Source of the DNA: Gammaproteobacteria bacterium
Lineage (GTDB): Bacteria; Pseudomonadota; Gammaproteobacteria; UBA1113
Reading direction: 5' to 3'
Length of the DNA stretch: 40,979 nt
Assembly: GCA_021156165.1 (NCBI GenBank)
Contig: JAJNBM010000015.1
Span: 1 to 40,979 of the forward strand
Shown here: positions 1 to 8,607 of the stretch, in pieces
How positions within the stretch are numbered: position 1 is the first letter of the stretch
Layout: every line of letters begins with the position of its first letter
Notes under the pieces: model-generated
The model's input: the letters and a program-made list of their open reading frames with translations, nothing else
Databases searched by the model: none
Told to the model about the DNA's origin: nothing
Position numbers and translations under genes: made by a program

Positions 1-1
1 C

Positions 2-1507
2 ATACAGCAACTGCCCGCATTAAAAGCCGTGGGTATGGCTTGTCATATAGGCTCACAAATTCTAGAGTTAAGCCCCTTTGCCGAAGCATTAAGCTGCGTA
101 TTGCAATTGGTAACGGCATTAAAAGAGCACAATATTATTTTACACCATGTAGATGTAGGTGGTGGTTTGGGAGTGTGCTACGATGCTGAAATACCTCCTT
201 CTTTAGAGGAATATGCCGCTACTTTATTAAGCACATTACAGGAACAAGCGCCTTATCCTTTGGAGTTGTGGTTAGAACCAGGCCGAGTTCTTGTTGCCAA
301 TGCGGCGATTTTAGTCGCTAAAGTAGAGTATTTAAAAGAAACTGCCAATAAAACCTTTGCCATTTTAGATGCGGGTATGACCGATTTGGTTCGTCCGGCT
401 TTATACGATGCGCACCATAAGATTATCGCAGTGAAGCAATTAGCGCAAAAAGAAATTAAGGTAGATTTGGTAGGGCCAGTGTGTGAAAGCAGCGATTTTT
501 TAGGAAAGTCACGGTTATTAGCCATTAATCCTGGCGATCTGATAGCCGTGCGCAGCGTAGGTGCTTATGGTTTTAGTATGGGCTCACACTATAATGCGAG
601 GCCCCGCTCAGCGGAAGTGTTGGTTTATAAAGATAAAACCGAACTGATCCGTAGGCGCGAAACCATAGCCGATTTATTGTCGCATGAACAAAAGCAACCT
701 TTTCTTAAGATGCAAGCCTTGGGCAACGATTTCGTCTTGTTAGATCTAGATGAAAACCCTGAAGTTTGGTCTAGTGAGAAAATAAAGCGATTGTCGCATA
801 GACAAATGGGCATAGGTTTTGATCAATTGCTGACGATAAAAAGAAAAAAAGACAATGCGTTCTATTACAAAATTTATAATGCCGATGGGGGTGAGGTGGA
901 ACAGTGTGGCAATGGGGCACGCGCCGTGGCATTGTATTTAACTCTAAAAAATAAAATAGAGCGCAATAGAGACATACAATTATTGACTTGCAATCGATTC
1001 ATGGCGGTTAAATCCGTAGGGACAAAAAGGTTTATCGTCGATATGGGCAAGCCCGATTTTTCCCCTGCAGCCATCCCGCTGCAAATGCCGTTACAAGATC
1101 ATTATGAACTGGTTGTAGAGAATGAGACACATCGTTTTGCGGCGTTATCGATGGGGAATCCGCATGCGGTGTTGGAAGTAGTAGATGTAAACGAAGCACC
1201 CGTACAAACAGTGGGGAAAGCGCTGTGTTCTCATCCTTGTTTCCCCAGGCAGAGCAATGTGGGGTTTATGCAAATTATAAATAAGCATCGTTTGGCGCTG
1301 CGCGTGTATGAACGGGGCGTAGGTGAAACGCTGGCTTGTGGTAGCGGCGCTTGCGCTGCTGCTGTCATCGCCATACGCAATGGGGATTGCCAGAGCCCTG
1401 TGACGGTGCAATTAACGGGAGGCGAGCTCATTATTCATTGGCAAGGAAAAAACGAGTCGGTATGGATGGAAGGCCACGCACAGTGCGTTTATGAAGGAAT
1501 GGTGTAA
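2..1507 (+). CDS. lysA-dapF: LysA-DapF fusion: diaminopimelate decarboxylase / diaminopimelate epimerase, 5' truncated by window edge
   Basis: One uninterrupted frame, open to the left window edge, carries two enzymes of the meso-DAP/lysine branch. Counting from the first in-window start (29), residues 1-221 are the C-terminal half of PLP-dependent DAP decarboxylase (LysA): HIGSQ, VDVGGGLG, EPGR, GPVCESSD with the active-site Cys152, and GAYGFSM. Residues about 224-492 are a full-length DAP epimerase (DapF): MQALGNDF, CGNGARA (Cys293) and ACGSGACAA (Cys437), the two acid-base cysteines. There is almost no linker: LysA ends at ADLLSHEQ and DapF begins at KMQALGNDF. DapF makes meso-DAP from LL-DAP in the cytoplasm; LysA decarboxylates meso-DAP to lysine, so the fusion couples consecutive steps. 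The catalytic PLP lysine of LysA lies upstream of the window. Both names are secure; that the protein is not processed or internally re-initiated is inference. Confidence 0.95.
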   Translation: MQQLPALKAVGMACHIGSQILELSPFAEALSCVLQLVTALKEHNIILHHVDVGGGLGVCYDAEIPPSLEEYAATLLSTLQEQAPYPLELWLEPGRVLVANAAILVAKVEYLKETANKTFAILDAGMTDLVRPALYDAHHKIIAVKQLAQKEIKVDLVGPVCESSDFLGKSRLLAINPGDLIAVRSVGAYGFSMGSHYNARPRSAEVLVYKDKTELIRRRETIADLLSHEQKQPFLKMQALGNDFVLLDLDENPEVWSSEKIKRLSHRQMGIGFDQLLTIKRKKDNAFYYKIYNADGGEVEQCGNGARAVALYLTLKNKIERNRDIQLLTCNRFMAVKSVGTKRFIVDMGKPDFSPAAIPLQMPLQDHYELVVENETHRFAALSMGNPHAVLEVVDVNEAPVQTVGKALCSHPCFPRQSNVGFMQIINKHRLALRVYERGVGETLACGSGACAAAVIAIRNGDCQSPVTVQLTGGELIIHWQGKNESVWMEGHAQCVYEGMV

Positions 1508-1538
1508 TGCGTTACACGGCTACTGAAAAGAGTATATA

Positions 1539-2006
1539 TTGAATATATTTTATCTAGATGAAAACCCAACACTCTGTGCGCAATATCATTGCGATAGCCA
1601 CGTTGTGAAAATGATTTTGGAATCCGTACAAATATTATGTACGGTTCTACACGAGACAGGGCTGAGCGCGCCGTATAAAGCGACTCATAAAAAACACCCT
1701 TGTGTCATTTGGGCAGGTGAATCCTTGGAGAATTGGCTTTGGCTCAAAGGTCTAACAGCTGAACTGAATAAAGAATATTGTTATCGCTTTAGCAAAGAAC
1801 AATCGCATCAATCCTTTATGGTATCGGAGGTTCTTGCATTACCCCCGCTCCCCTCTTTGGGTATTACCGAACGTCCTTTGGTAATGCCTGAGGAATATCG
1901 AATAGTAGGGCATCCTATTGACAGTTATAGGCGCTTTTATGCTTATGGCAAAAAACATTTGCTAAAATATACCAAAAGAAGCCCACCCGGTTGGCTAAAC
2001 GATTAA
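1539..2006 (+). CDS. Conserved hypothetical protein of a phage/bacterial-shared family
   Basis: A 155-residue protein starting at TTG with a purine-rich stretch just upstream; it follows lysA-dapF by 31 bases. The N-terminal motif YLDENPTLCAQYHCDSHVVK, then THKKHPCVIWAGESLENWLW and a C-terminal RRFYAYGKKH match a family I recall from bacteria and phages, usually hypothetical or loosely annotated as pyrimidine-dimer glycosylase-like. His and Cys residues (YHCDSHVVK, HPC) are conserved-looking and could bind metal or form an active site, but no catalytic role is established from the sequence. No signal peptide or membrane segment. Function is left open; the ORF itself is convincing because of composition and family-like motif spacing. 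Confidence 0.7.
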   Translation: MNIFYLDENPTLCAQYHCDSHVVKMILESVQILCTVLHETGLSAPYKATHKKHPCVIWAGESLENWLWLKGLTAELNKEYCYRFSKEQSHQSFMVSEVLALPPLPSLGITERPLVMPEEYRIVGHPIDSYRRFYAYGKKHLLKYTKRSPPGWLND

Positions 2007-2020
2007 GGATAAGCTGAAGA

Positions 2021-3403
2021 TTGACATCTACCATGATAGAGAAAAAGATAAATAAAAGGATGAATAGCAAAAATCAAAACTATTTTCTATGGGTAGTGGC
2101 GTCGATTGCTGCATTAGGCGGTTTTCTATTTGGTTACGATACAGGCGTTATTTCTGGGGCACTTATTTTTATCCAAAATAATTTTGGATTGGATACATCG
2201 CAGTCGGAGTGGGTAGTATCGAGCGTAGTCTTAGGTGCATTATTGGGTGCACTGTGCAGCGGTGCGTTGGCAGATCACTTTGGTCGACGCATGATGTTAT
2301 TGTTGTCAGCATTCTTTTTTATACTCGGTACGGTGGCGGCGGTGCTGGCCTGGCAGGTATGGGTGTTAATTACAGGCCGTTTGATCATAGGCCTAGCTAT
2401 AGGCATTTCATCTTATACTACACCCTTATTTATCTCCGAAGTAGCACCCGCCAATAAACGCGGTGCGTTAGTTTTGTTGAGCGTGGTGATGATCACCAGT
2501 GGTGAGGCCATTTCATTTCTAGTCGATTATGGCTTAGCCGCAACGCAATCCTGGCGTTGGATGCTGGGCTCGGGTTTAATTCCCGCGATATTATTATTAC
2601 TCGGCTTATTATTATTGCCCACTTCACCCCGTTGGTTGGTGTTAAAGGGTCAAGTTAAAAAAGCAAAAGAAACCCTGAGCCGTTTGCGCGGGACTGTAAA
2701 CATAGACAGCGAATTTGAGGAAATTGCCGATACACTCCATGTGCAATCCTTCAAGTGGCGTGAATTGCTGGCAAAACCGTGGCGTAAAGTATTATTGATA
2801 GGAATCGTGTTGGGGGTGCTGCAACAATTTTTAGGAATCAATACAGTTATGTATTATGGTCCGATTTTGTTTAACCAATTAGGCTTTGCCGATACTCAAG
2901 CGTCCATCTTTGCCACCTTTATCATGGGCGTAGTCAATACCTTAATAAGTATAGTCGCATTGGTATGTGTAGATAAACTAGGGCGGCGCCGCTTATTGTT
3001 ATATGGCTTTGCCATTGCGGGGTTGAGTTTATTGTTGCTCAGTTATATTGTGCCGGATGTAGGCCATAAAGTTGAGAGTAAAATTCTTTTATTATCGTTG
3101 ATGGTACTGTACATTGCGGGTTACTCTTTAGGTATAGGCGGTTTATTTTGGGTGATTATAGCGGAGATTTATCCGTTGCAATGTCGCGGCTTTGCCATGA
3201 GTATCGTCACTGCCATTCAATGGGCCGCTAATTTTATTGTGGCGGCGACATTTTTATCTATTTTATCCTATTTTGGCGCGGCTATAACCTTTTTATTATA
3301 TGCCACTGTTTGTGTCTTAGGTTTTATTTTTTGCTATTTCTTTTTGCCTGAAACAAAAGAGCGATCTTTAGAATGGATTCAAAAGGCCTGGAATACGCCT
3401 TGA
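2021..3403 (+). CDS. MFS sugar:H+ symporter (sugar porter family)
   Basis: A 460-residue, twelve-helix inner-membrane transporter of the major facilitator superfamily, sugar porter subfamily (XylE/GalP/AraE-like). Visible signatures: GFLFGYDTGVISGAL in helix 1, ADHFGRRMM in the loop between helices 2 and 3, PTSPRWLVLKGQ before the central cytoplasmic loop, QQFLGINTVMYYGP in helix 7, DKLGRRRLL after helix 8, and the terminal FLPETKERSLEWI. These predict proton-coupled uptake of a monosaccharide or polyol such as xylose, glucose, galactose or inositol; the substrate cannot be read from the sequence. A TTG start at 2021 has AAGGA upstream; ATG codons at 2033 and 2060 are alternatives, the last only two residues-groups before helix 1. 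No sugar-catabolism gene lies next to it. Confidence 0.9.
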   Translation: MTSTMIEKKINKRMNSKNQNYFLWVVASIAALGGFLFGYDTGVISGALIFIQNNFGLDTSQSEWVVSSVVLGALLGALCSGALADHFGRRMMLLLSAFFFILGTVAAVLAWQVWVLITGRLIIGLAIGISSYTTPLFISEVAPANKRGALVLLSVVMITSGEAISFLVDYGLAATQSWRWMLGSGLIPAILLLLGLLLLPTSPRWLVLKGQVKKAKETLSRLRGTVNIDSEFEEIADTLHVQSFKWRELLAKPWRKVLLIGIVLGVLQQFLGINTVMYYGPILFNQLGFADTQASIFATFIMGVVNTLISIVALVCVDKLGRRRLLLYGFAIAGLSLLLLSYIVPDVGHKVESKILLLSLMVLYIAGYSLGIGGLFWVIIAEIYPLQCRGFAMSIVTAIQWAANFIVAATFLSILSYFGAAITFLLYATVCVLGFIFCYFFLPETKERSLEWIQKAWNTP

Positions 3404-3598
3404 CATTATGCAGGACGTATTATACATTATGCACAATCAGGATGTGCTTCTATGAACTATTTTCCCCTTAAATTGGCCCAGAGCATTGCTTTCATTAATG
3501 GAGAAGTTTAGAAAAATAAAGTATTTAAGGAGACAGATCTGTTATTGAAAGTGATTTAACACATTTACCGTATTCTAGAACCATTGATGTTGTCTGTT

Positions 3599-4477
3599 TT
3601 AACGGCGGACTAATAACAGTAACACCCATCCATCGCGTTCTAATCTTTTCTGTAAAATAAAATTTTTATCATAATGTTGCAGCAATTCATCGGCTTGGCG
3701 ATCTAATATCCCCGATAGCAATAAAGTTTTACCAGCAGGAATGCGTTCAGCAAACAAAGGTGCTAATTCTATTAAGGGATTCAATAAAATATTGGCTATC
3801 CATACGTCGTAAGGAATTTGTGGGCATTCTTCTGGAGGCAATACGGTTAAACATTTTTCTGGAATATTATTTTTGACAGCATTGTCGTGTGTTGCGAGTA
3901 ACGCTTGTGGGTGATTGTCTATAGCGTAGACCTTTTTAGCGCCTAGTTTTAAAGCGGCCAAAGCTAAAATACCTGAACCACAGCCATAATCCATAATGGT
4001 TAAGCCTGTGAGGGGTAATTCTGTTAAGGCTTCTAAGCATAAGGCGGTAGTAGCGTGTGTGCCGGTTCCAAAGGCTAAACCGGGATCTAGCCATAATATG
4101 GGTTTATCATCGTTGGGTTTTTCACCTTCACTAGGACAGATCCACAAGGTATCCTTAATACAAAGCGGTTTGAAATATTCTAACCAGGCGCGCTCCCAAA
4201 CAGCATCTTCTAAGATATCCACATGATAAGGCGGCAAGGGTTGGGGGGCACACCCTAAGGCGATATGGTGCAAGATGGTATCCATATCGCTTGTTACATC
4301 AAACAAACCCACGATTTTTGTTTGTTCCCATAAACGCGCCCCATCTTGTGGCTCAAAAATAGCGTCATCTTGATTGTCACTACAACTGACGGATAACGCA
4401 TTCGCTGCAAACAATAGTTCACTCATGAGTTCAACTTCATCTGCACTAACGGTAAAATGCAATTGCTGCCAGGGCAT
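3599..4477 (-). CDS. prmA: Ribosomal protein L11 methyltransferase
   Basis: PrmA trimethylates ribosomal protein L11 using S-adenosylmethionine in the cytoplasm. The start is set at 4477 (MPWQQLHF), preceded by AAAGG nine bases upstream, giving 292 residues, the usual PrmA length; the open frame continues upstream to 4582 but that part is not PrmA-like. Visible motifs: DPGLAFGTGTHATT, the SAM-binding MDYGCGSGILALAA, AIDNHPQA, and WIANILLNPL (NxxL/NPL-like catalytic-site motif). Convergent with the sugar porter and divergent from the hydrolase at 4734. Nothing unusual in composition. Confidence 0.95.
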   Translation of the reverse strand: MPWQQLHFTVSADEVELMSELLFAANALSVSCSDNQDDAIFEPQDGARLWEQTKIVGLFDVTSDMDTILHHIALGCAPQPLPPYHVDILEDAVWERAWLEYFKPLCIKDTLWICPSEGEKPNDDKPILWLDPGLAFGTGTHATTALCLEALTELPLTGLTIMDYGCGSGILALAALKLGAKKVYAIDNHPQALLATHDNAVKNNIPEKCLTVLPPEECPQIPYDVWIANILLNPLIELAPLFAERIPAGKTLLLSGILDRQADELLQHYDKNFILQKRLERDGWVLLLLVRR

Positions 4478-4733
4478 GGTTTTTAACCTTTGTTCTTTTA
4501 AATGTTGTGACAATAACAAATTGTGCTGGAATTTGCAATGAGATTTGATCTTAAGCAGTATGCTGGTTACAATAGATACCATTCATCTGGTTCAGCATTT
4601 TAACCCCTGGAACGCCACGGCCACTTGTTGGGCGCTTGTCACCTCGCAATGACGAGCACGAGATAATAGGTTACCGTGTCATTAACAACCCAGTAAAACA
4701 ACTTTTAAAAGGAAAATAAGAGAAAATCATTCC
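4478..4733. other. Divergent promoter region of prmA and the YheT-like hydrolase
   Basis: 256 bases between divergent genes, so it should hold promoters for both. Around 4638-4660 there is a short CTCGCAATGACG stretch resembling the end of a widespread bacterial intergenic repeat; this is only a fragment. No convincing sigma-70 box pair is called. Confidence 0.4.
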
Positions 4734-5693
4734 ATGATTAAAACCAGTTCATTCAAACCCGCCTGGTGGTTGCCCGGACCGCACTTACAAACTTTGTGGC
4801 CGGTTTTACCCTGGGCTAAGAGAAAGCCAGCAACTACACGACAGCGTTTGGAATTACCCGATGGCGACTTTATCGATTTAGAGTGGATAAATCAAAGCTT
4901 AAATGCGCCCATTATCGTTATTTTACATGGCCTGGAAGGATCAGCTAGCTCGCATTATGTGCGCGATATGTTATGCACCTTGCAAGAATTAAATTATCGC
5001 GCGGTGCTAATGCATTTTCGCGGTTGCAGTGGAGAAATAAACCGTGCTACGCGTTTTTATCATTCTGGGGATACAGCTGATCTGCAATGCGTTATAGCAA
5101 TGTTATTACAGCAATACCCTCATGCGCCGCTAGGGGCAATAGGTTATTCTTTAGGAGGCAATGTATTGCTAAAATGGTTGGGAGAAACGGGGGCAAATAA
5201 CCCATTACGATGTGCAGTGGCCACCTCTGTGCCAATGCTGTTAAATAAGTCTGCCGATAGAATGCAATACGGCTTTTCGCGTTTTTACCAATGGTATTTG
5301 CTAAGACAATTAAAACAAAAATTACTGCAAAAGCAGCGCAATAGGGTATTGCCGATGGAGGTGGATATAAAAAGTCTTCGTGACTTTTGGTTATTTGACG
5401 ATAAAGTGACTGCGCCCTTGCACGGTTTTAAGAGTGCAGAAGATTACTATCAAAAAGCAAGTTCTAGACAATATTTGAAATCTATTGCTATTCCTACCTT
5501 AATCATTCACGCCAAAGACGATCCTTTTTCCGATGCCAGCATTATTCCTGCTGCATCTGATTTGTCGTCGTTCGTAACCTTAGAATTATCCACTACAGGT
5601 GGCCATGTGGGTTTTATCGCGGGCGCTATTCCGGGTTTTGGCAAGTCTTGGTTGCTACAGCGAATCCCCGAATTTATGAACGCGCATTATTAA
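4734..5693 (+). CDS. YheT-family alpha/beta hydrolase
   Basis: A 319-residue cytosolic alpha/beta-fold hydrolase. The N-terminal WWLPGPHLQTLWP is the hallmark of the YheT/EMB8 (ABHD1/3-like) group. Catalytic triad: Ser139 in GYSLGGN, Asp263 in AKDDPF, His291 in TGGHVGF; oxyanion region HGLEGS at 65-70. Members are putative esterases or lipases of unsettled substrate. It is monocistronic, convergent with the mevalonate operon; a 5-bp CTCGG/CCGAG stem follows the stop but has no T-run. Family assignment is firm, substrate is unknown. Confidence 0.9.
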   Translation: MIKTSSFKPAWWLPGPHLQTLWPVLPWAKRKPATTRQRLELPDGDFIDLEWINQSLNAPIIVILHGLEGSASSHYVRDMLCTLQELNYRAVLMHFRGCSGEINRATRFYHSGDTADLQCVIAMLLQQYPHAPLGAIGYSLGGNVLLKWLGETGANNPLRCAVATSVPMLLNKSADRMQYGFSRFYQWYLLRQLKQKLLQKQRNRVLPMEVDIKSLRDFWLFDDKVTAPLHGFKSAEDYYQKASSRQYLKSIAIPTLIIHAKDDPFSDASIIPAASDLSSFVTLELSTTGGHVGFIAGAIPGFGKSWLLQRIPEFMNAHY

Positions 5694-5753
5694 CTCGGAG
5701 TATAACTACCGAGATAACCTAGGCTATGAAGAGGTAAGTATCTTTATAATCCG

Positions 5754-6758
5754 TTATCTAGAGGGAAAAGGCGCAATAATTTCTACTTCTGGAAACAGTT
5801 GTAGAATATCCTCTGTACTTTCCTCTAAAAACAAGAGTTTTAAATTCGGCCCCGCGTCTTGCGTAAAATAAACGGCCATATTATCTTCGCGCAAATGCCA
5901 CACCTGGTGCATCCACGCTGTTGTTTGCGCATTGCTATAAGCGATCGCGGGTGTTGCGGTTAACATGGTAGCATGCATTGCCAGTGCATTCCGCTCACTT
6001 GCTTGTCCCACGGCCGCAAAATCTTTTTCTGCTAGAGCGCTTTTTATCCCCATCAAATCGGTAGCGACTTGTTGCGGCCATAAAGTATAAAAGGGAGAGG
6101 TTTGTTTCGTAATAGCCATTGCCTCTCGTGACGATATACTTTTTTTATTGCTGGAGGCTAACAATAGCCCTATACGAAATTGCGGCCATTTATAATCTAA
6201 CGGCACGCCTAAACTATCCATGCCATCGTCGCGTGAGCCATACTGCCATTCTACAAAGCCATCCCATAGGGATCTACACGCGCTGCCACTGCCTAAACGC
6301 GCCAGTATAGACAATTCGCTGCAATTTAACTGCCATCTGTATAATTCATTGAGCCCTTTGACCACCGAGGCAAAACCACTGGCCGATGAGGCCAAGCCTG
6401 CAGCAATAGGGATCGTACTGGTAATATGAATGTTTAAACGGGGTTGCGCATGACTGCGAAATAAGTTAATAAAAGAAAATAAGCGGTGATAGAAGTCATG
6501 CTGTTCCTCTACAGCCTGACCATTTAAATGTAAACGATCTGTTTTTTCATTCACAACTTCAAAAGCAAAATGACTGCCTTTTTGCGCGAGGCTAATAGAC
6601 AAACTAGGCGTCATCGGTAAATTTAATATGCTGTCTCTTTTGCCCCAATATTTGCATAAAGCAATATTGGCTGGGGCATACACAGCGCCTTTTTCTTGCT
6701 GTACATCGGTTGATTTTCCAGATAGAATTTCAGCAATGATTTGTTCTTTATTGTACAA
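5754..6758 (-). CDS. mvaD: Diphosphomevalonate decarboxylase
   Basis: Last step of the mevalonate pathway: ATP-dependent decarboxylation of mevalonate 5-diphosphate to isopentenyl diphosphate. 334 residues of GHMP fold: APANIALCKYWGKRD near residue 28, the phosphate loop IPIAAGLASSASGFA at about 117-131, GSGSACRSLWDGFVEW at 157-171 and QDAGPNLK near the C terminus with the catalytic aspartate. These are specific for the decarboxylase rather than the kinases. Starts with TTG and overlaps the upstream kinase by 11 bases, indicating translational coupling at the end of a four-gene minus-strand operon. Appears intact. Confidence 0.95.
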   Translation of the reverse strand: MYNKEQIIAEILSGKSTDVQQEKGAVYAPANIALCKYWGKRDSILNLPMTPSLSISLAQKGSHFAFEVVNEKTDRLHLNGQAVEEQHDFYHRLFSFINLFRSHAQPRLNIHITSTIPIAAGLASSASGFASVVKGLNELYRWQLNCSELSILARLGSGSACRSLWDGFVEWQYGSRDDGMDSLGVPLDYKWPQFRIGLLLASSNKKSISSREAMAITKQTSPFYTLWPQQVATDLMGIKSALAEKDFAAVGQASERNALAMHATMLTATPAIAYSNAQTTAWMHQVWHLREDNMAVYFTQDAGPNLKLLFLEESTEDILQLFPEVEIIAPFPSR

Positions 6759-7698
6759 GGCTCACCCCCGTTGTGCTCATGGTTAAGGGCATATAGCGCG
6801 CTTTAGGATGTAGAGCGGTTATTTCGTCAGCGCTAATTTCTTGCCACTGTCCGCCTAAGGCCAACAAACAATCGCCTAAACCAGACCCGGAGATTTTCAC
6901 CGCTTCTACGGCGACACGTTCTTTTAGCCAAAACCTTAAATGATCGCAATGTTGATCACTCACTTGTAAAGCCTGTTGCAAACCTTGATGGATATCCATA
7001 CATTTAGCTAATAAAGCTGTATCGTCATTTTGCCAAGCCTGACAAGCCAATTGCACCGTTTCTCCTATGGCGTGATAAATAGAGTCCAATACGCCTTCAG
7101 CACGGGTGAAAGTATTCTGCACCCGTTGCAACACCGTAGCAGTAGCCGTTTTATACCCACAATACAATAAATGCAGATCAGATCGCGGTGCTAAAGTCAA
7201 AATTTGTTCTGTTTTAGGTGAATGATACAAGGCTCCACCGTGTAAACTTGCCAGGGCATCCATACCTGAACCACGACCTTGTAAATTACGAATAATATCT
7301 CGCGCCTGCAGCCAAACATCCATTTTAATCTGAAAAAGCATATCTAAAGCACTTAACAGAGCAACAGTGATTGCAGCGGAACTGCCCAAACCTAGAGTAG
7401 GGTTGATGTCGGAATCGATGCGTATCGTTAAGCCCCGCGTTATTTTTTGTTTTTGCTGCATTAAGCACGCTAAGACAAAAGTATACGGTTCAGTTATAGT
7501 CAATTCTTTTAAATGCGTTGTATAAGGGGGGTAGAGATTAGAGCTGATTTCAATCGCATCATCCACACGTTTTTCTACAGTCAGGGTAATGTATTGATCG
7601 AGTGCAGCCACCATGGCCGCTTCGCCCGCTAATACTGCATGTTCACCAAAGAGCATCACGCTGCCCGGAGCGCGGGCTTTAATCCAATCGCAGGCCAT
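6748..7698 (-). CDS. GHMP kinase of the mevalonate operon, putative phosphomevalonate kinase
   Basis: A 316-residue GHMP-family kinase: N-terminal ARAPGSVMLFGEHAVLAG, ATP-phosphate loop LGLGSSAAITVALL at about 102, GRGSGMDALASLHGGALY, and C-terminal ISGSGLGDCLLALG. The ATG at 7698 has AGGAG seven bases upstream, and the gene overlaps the end of the mevalonate kinase gene by 20 bases and the start of mvaD by 11. By elimination in an operon that also holds HMGR, a recognisable mevalonate kinase and mvaD, it should phosphorylate mevalonate 5-phosphate; however its HAVL motif is also mevalonate-kinase-like, so it could be a second mevalonate kinase or act on both substrates. All three GHMP motifs are intact here, unlike in its upstream neighbour. 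Confidence 0.8.
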   Translation of the reverse strand: MACDWIKARAPGSVMLFGEHAVLAGEAAMVAALDQYITLTVEKRVDDAIEISSNLYPPYTTHLKELTITEPYTFVLACLMQQKQKITRGLTIRIDSDINPTLGLGSSAAITVALLSALDMLFQIKMDVWLQARDIIRNLQGRGSGMDALASLHGGALYHSPKTEQILTLAPRSDLHLLYCGYKTATATVLQRVQNTFTRAEGVLDSIYHAIGETVQLACQAWQNDDTALLAKCMDIHQGLQQALQVSDQHCDHLRFWLKERVAVEAVKISGSGLGDCLLALGGQWQEISADEITALHPKARYMPLTMSTTGVSLVQ

Positions 7699-8607
7699 CG
7701 GTATCTCCTATGACTCTTTCCACGGTATAACCAAAGCCTCGACACAATGGCGTGGGGTCTTCTAAACTGGCAATCAATACTATCCCTGCTTTATCGCCAT
7801 GAATACTGCCTGCACCACAAATCTTTGCCGCTAAGCCCTGGTTTTCTAAATGACTTATAAATTTTTGTATTGTTGTAGGTACCACACCCAACGCTACTAA
7901 TAATTGATGATTGCTGCGTAGCGCTATTTGAAAACCATTAAAATTATCTTGTTCTACGGCAGTTTTAATCGCTTTGGTAACTGCACCTATTTCTGCAGCC
8001 AGTGTCGTTGTTTCAAATAATCTTTGGGTATGTATGACACATTCGCCGGTAGAGCTATCTGGACTACCTGTGTTGACAATATATAAAGGCCATTGGGGGA
8101 GCGTTAATGGATTGAACTGTCCATTGTGATATTCCAGCGCTCCACCTTGTAAAGATACGCGTAAGTCTAAGCCGCTAGAATAGCCATGTTGGAGGTTTTC
8201 AACCTCCAGGGCTAGTTGAAATAAATGTTCTTTATCGATGTCTTCTTTTCTGTTTTTAAATGTATACTGGCGTCTGAAAAACGATTGAAGCGCTCTAGGA
8301 AATTGCTCAATGCAAAATGAGACAATTCATGCGGTAGCTTGAGTACATCCTTAATGCCACGTTCGCCACGTAAAAATAGATGATAATCTGTAGACAGTCT
8401 AGACTTTAAACGGCGCAATGCTTTAATAGTGGTATCTTTATGATGCTTTAAATTGAATAAATCAAATACCACTGTAGCCGGAATGCTGTGATGGATCACC
8501 GATGCTCTAGCATAGCGATTTATAGCGATAGCTAGAGCAGGTTGCCCATATACCACGGAGTGTTCCCCGGATAAAATAATTTTGCCGGGAGCAATAGCGG
8601 TTATCAT
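7679..8607 (-). pseudogene. mvk: Mevalonate kinase, disrupted by a deletion/frameshift that removes the ATP-binding loop
   Basis: The first 119 codons from ATG 8607 read as mevalonate kinase (APGKIILSGEHSVVYGQPA ... LSHFALSNFLERF ... SIHLKT), then the frame runs to TAG at 8212. The rest of the enzyme is in another frame, from about 8245 to 7679: EDIDKEHLFQLALEVENLQ, HGYSSGLDL, LQGGALEYH, NTGSPDSSTGECV and KICGAGSIHGDKAG. Read continuously, the roughly 30 residues that should hold the PxGxGLGSSAA motif between IHLKT and IDKEHLFQ are absent, so a deletion not divisible by three is inferred near 8245-8265. The intact enzyme would phosphorylate mevalonate. The start overlaps the HMGR stop as ATGA, so the operon arrangement is retained. 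Either a real, recent gene loss or an assembly error; a frameshifted product would still lack the phosphate loop. Confidence 0.88.

Noticed and set aside
3533..3542. ACAGATCTGT palindrome in the prmA-transporter gap
   Set aside because: A single 10-base palindrome is expected by chance at this length and lacks terminator features.
8240..8265. Programmed frameshift joining the two mvk frames
   Set aside because: No clear slippery heptamer with downstream structure was identified, and a joined protein would still miss the GLGSSAA motif.
8212..8607. 131-residue product as a functional short kinase
   Set aside because: It lacks the phosphate loop and the whole C-terminal half, and its last residues do not resemble any kinase; it is the first part of the broken mvk.
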